Assembly: GCF_004342005.1 (NCBI RefSeq)
Contig: NZ_SMBX01000002.1
Location: 310,001-374,000 of the forward strand
Source of the DNA: Paracandidimonas soli
GTDB lineage: Bacteria > Pseudomonadota > Gammaproteobacteria > Burkholderiales > Burkholderiaceae_B
DNA: 64,000 nt
Reading direction: 5' to 3'
The notes beneath the pieces are model-generated. The model was not told the origin of the DNA, made no database searches, and worked only from the letters and a program-made list of their open reading frames with translations. A program made the translations under genes and the position numbers. The stretch's first letter is position 1. Every line of letters starts with the position of its first letter. Positions 63,702 to 64,000 of the stretch are shown here, one piece after another.

Positions 63702-64000
63702 TGGCGCAGTCATCCAATACCGATATGCATGCGGAAATCGTGCTGGCGCAGCCGCGCGGTTTTTGCGCCGGGGTGGACAGGGCCATCGATATCGTCGAGC
63801 GCGCGCTCGAACTGCATGGCGCGCCCATTTATGTCCGCCATGAAATCGTGCATAACCGCTACGTGGTGCAGGACCTGAGGGCGAAAGGCGCCGTGTTCAT
63901 CCAGGAACTCGAGGAAGCGCCGAAAGGCTCTATCGTCGTGTTTTCCGCGCACGGCGTCTCCAGGAAGGTGCGGGAGGATGCCGAGCGCATGGGGCTCAAG
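63701..64000 (+). CDS. ispH: 4-hydroxy-3-methylbut-2-enyl diphosphate reductase IspH (3' end outside window)
   Basis: The first 100 codons are present and the frame runs off the window. [19 protein letters not shown] holds the first iron-sulfur cysteine. [15 protein letters not shown] and [12 protein letters not shown] are IspH hallmarks, including the active-site His residues. The enzyme makes IPP and DMAPP from HMBPP, the last step of the MEP isoprenoid pathway. The start overlaps the fkpB stop by one base. Confidence 0.95.
   Translation, partial: MAQSSNTDMHAEIVLAQPRGFCAGVDRAIDIVERALELHGAPIYVRHEIVHNRYVVQDLRAKGAVFIQELEEAPKGSIVVFSAHGVSRKVREDAERMGLK

Overview
The window reads as a chromosomal segment of a GC-rich betaproteobacterium, most likely Alcaligenaceae (Bordetella/Achromobacter-like). 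The evidence is the gene order nadE-glnB, surE-pcm-nlpD followed by a PolB-type exonuclease and rlmD, and radC divergent from fkpB-ispH, together with a Bug/TctC-type solute-binding protein. No CRISPR array, intact insertion sequence, rRNA or tRNA gene was recognised. The taxonomic call is inference from gene content.

1-30 kb is mostly housekeeping. It holds a GGDEF protein cut by the window edge, a GNAT enzyme, lysP, a LysM/M23 lipoprotein, an ABC-F ATPase (ybiT), yigZ, an NCS2 purine permease, tsaD, a NUDIX hydrolase, plsY, surE-pcm-nlpD, an exonuclease, a Spy/CpxP-like protein, rlmD, argH, a YbdG-type channel, nadE-glnB, ubiC, an RsuA-family pseudouridine synthase, rlmJ, ppiD, guaB and guaA. 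rpoS is absent from its usual place beside nlpD. Between ppiD and guaB, on the minus strand, is an unlisted 31-codon membrane-peptide gene with a near-consensus promoter, a leader hairpin, a strong ribosome binding site and a shared terminator.

30-46 kb is more accessory. It holds a frameshifted carboxylesterase remnant, a membrane HD-GYP protein overlapping a periplasmic pterin-domain (PruR-like) gene, a YgeA-type racemase, a hipBA toxin-antitoxin pair with its operator lying over its promoter, a large MscS-family channel, a PhoD-like phosphatase, an EamA transporter, a nitroreductase, and an esterase plus Bug-type binding protein divergent from a LysR regulator.

46-53 kb is a Fur-type iron-acquisition cluster: FecI-like sigma factor, FecR-like anti-sigma, TonB-dependent receptor with STN domain, then DUF3649, PepSY and DUF3325 membrane proteins in translationally coupled order. 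53-62.5 kb is a TMAO respiration locus: a chemoreceptor, a TorA reductase with a cytochrome c domain fused to its C-terminus, TorT, TorS and TorR. Three GTTAAY repeats spaced exactly 21 bp lie in front of torA. The window ends with radC, fkpB and the start of ispH.

Two repeat families stand out. One is a tandem 87-bp unit (about 6334-6575) whose hairpins keep pairing through compensatory changes. The other is a 17-bp motif (TGACCACGCGCCCAAGC) found four times, each time with its TGA serving as the stop codon of the gene before it.
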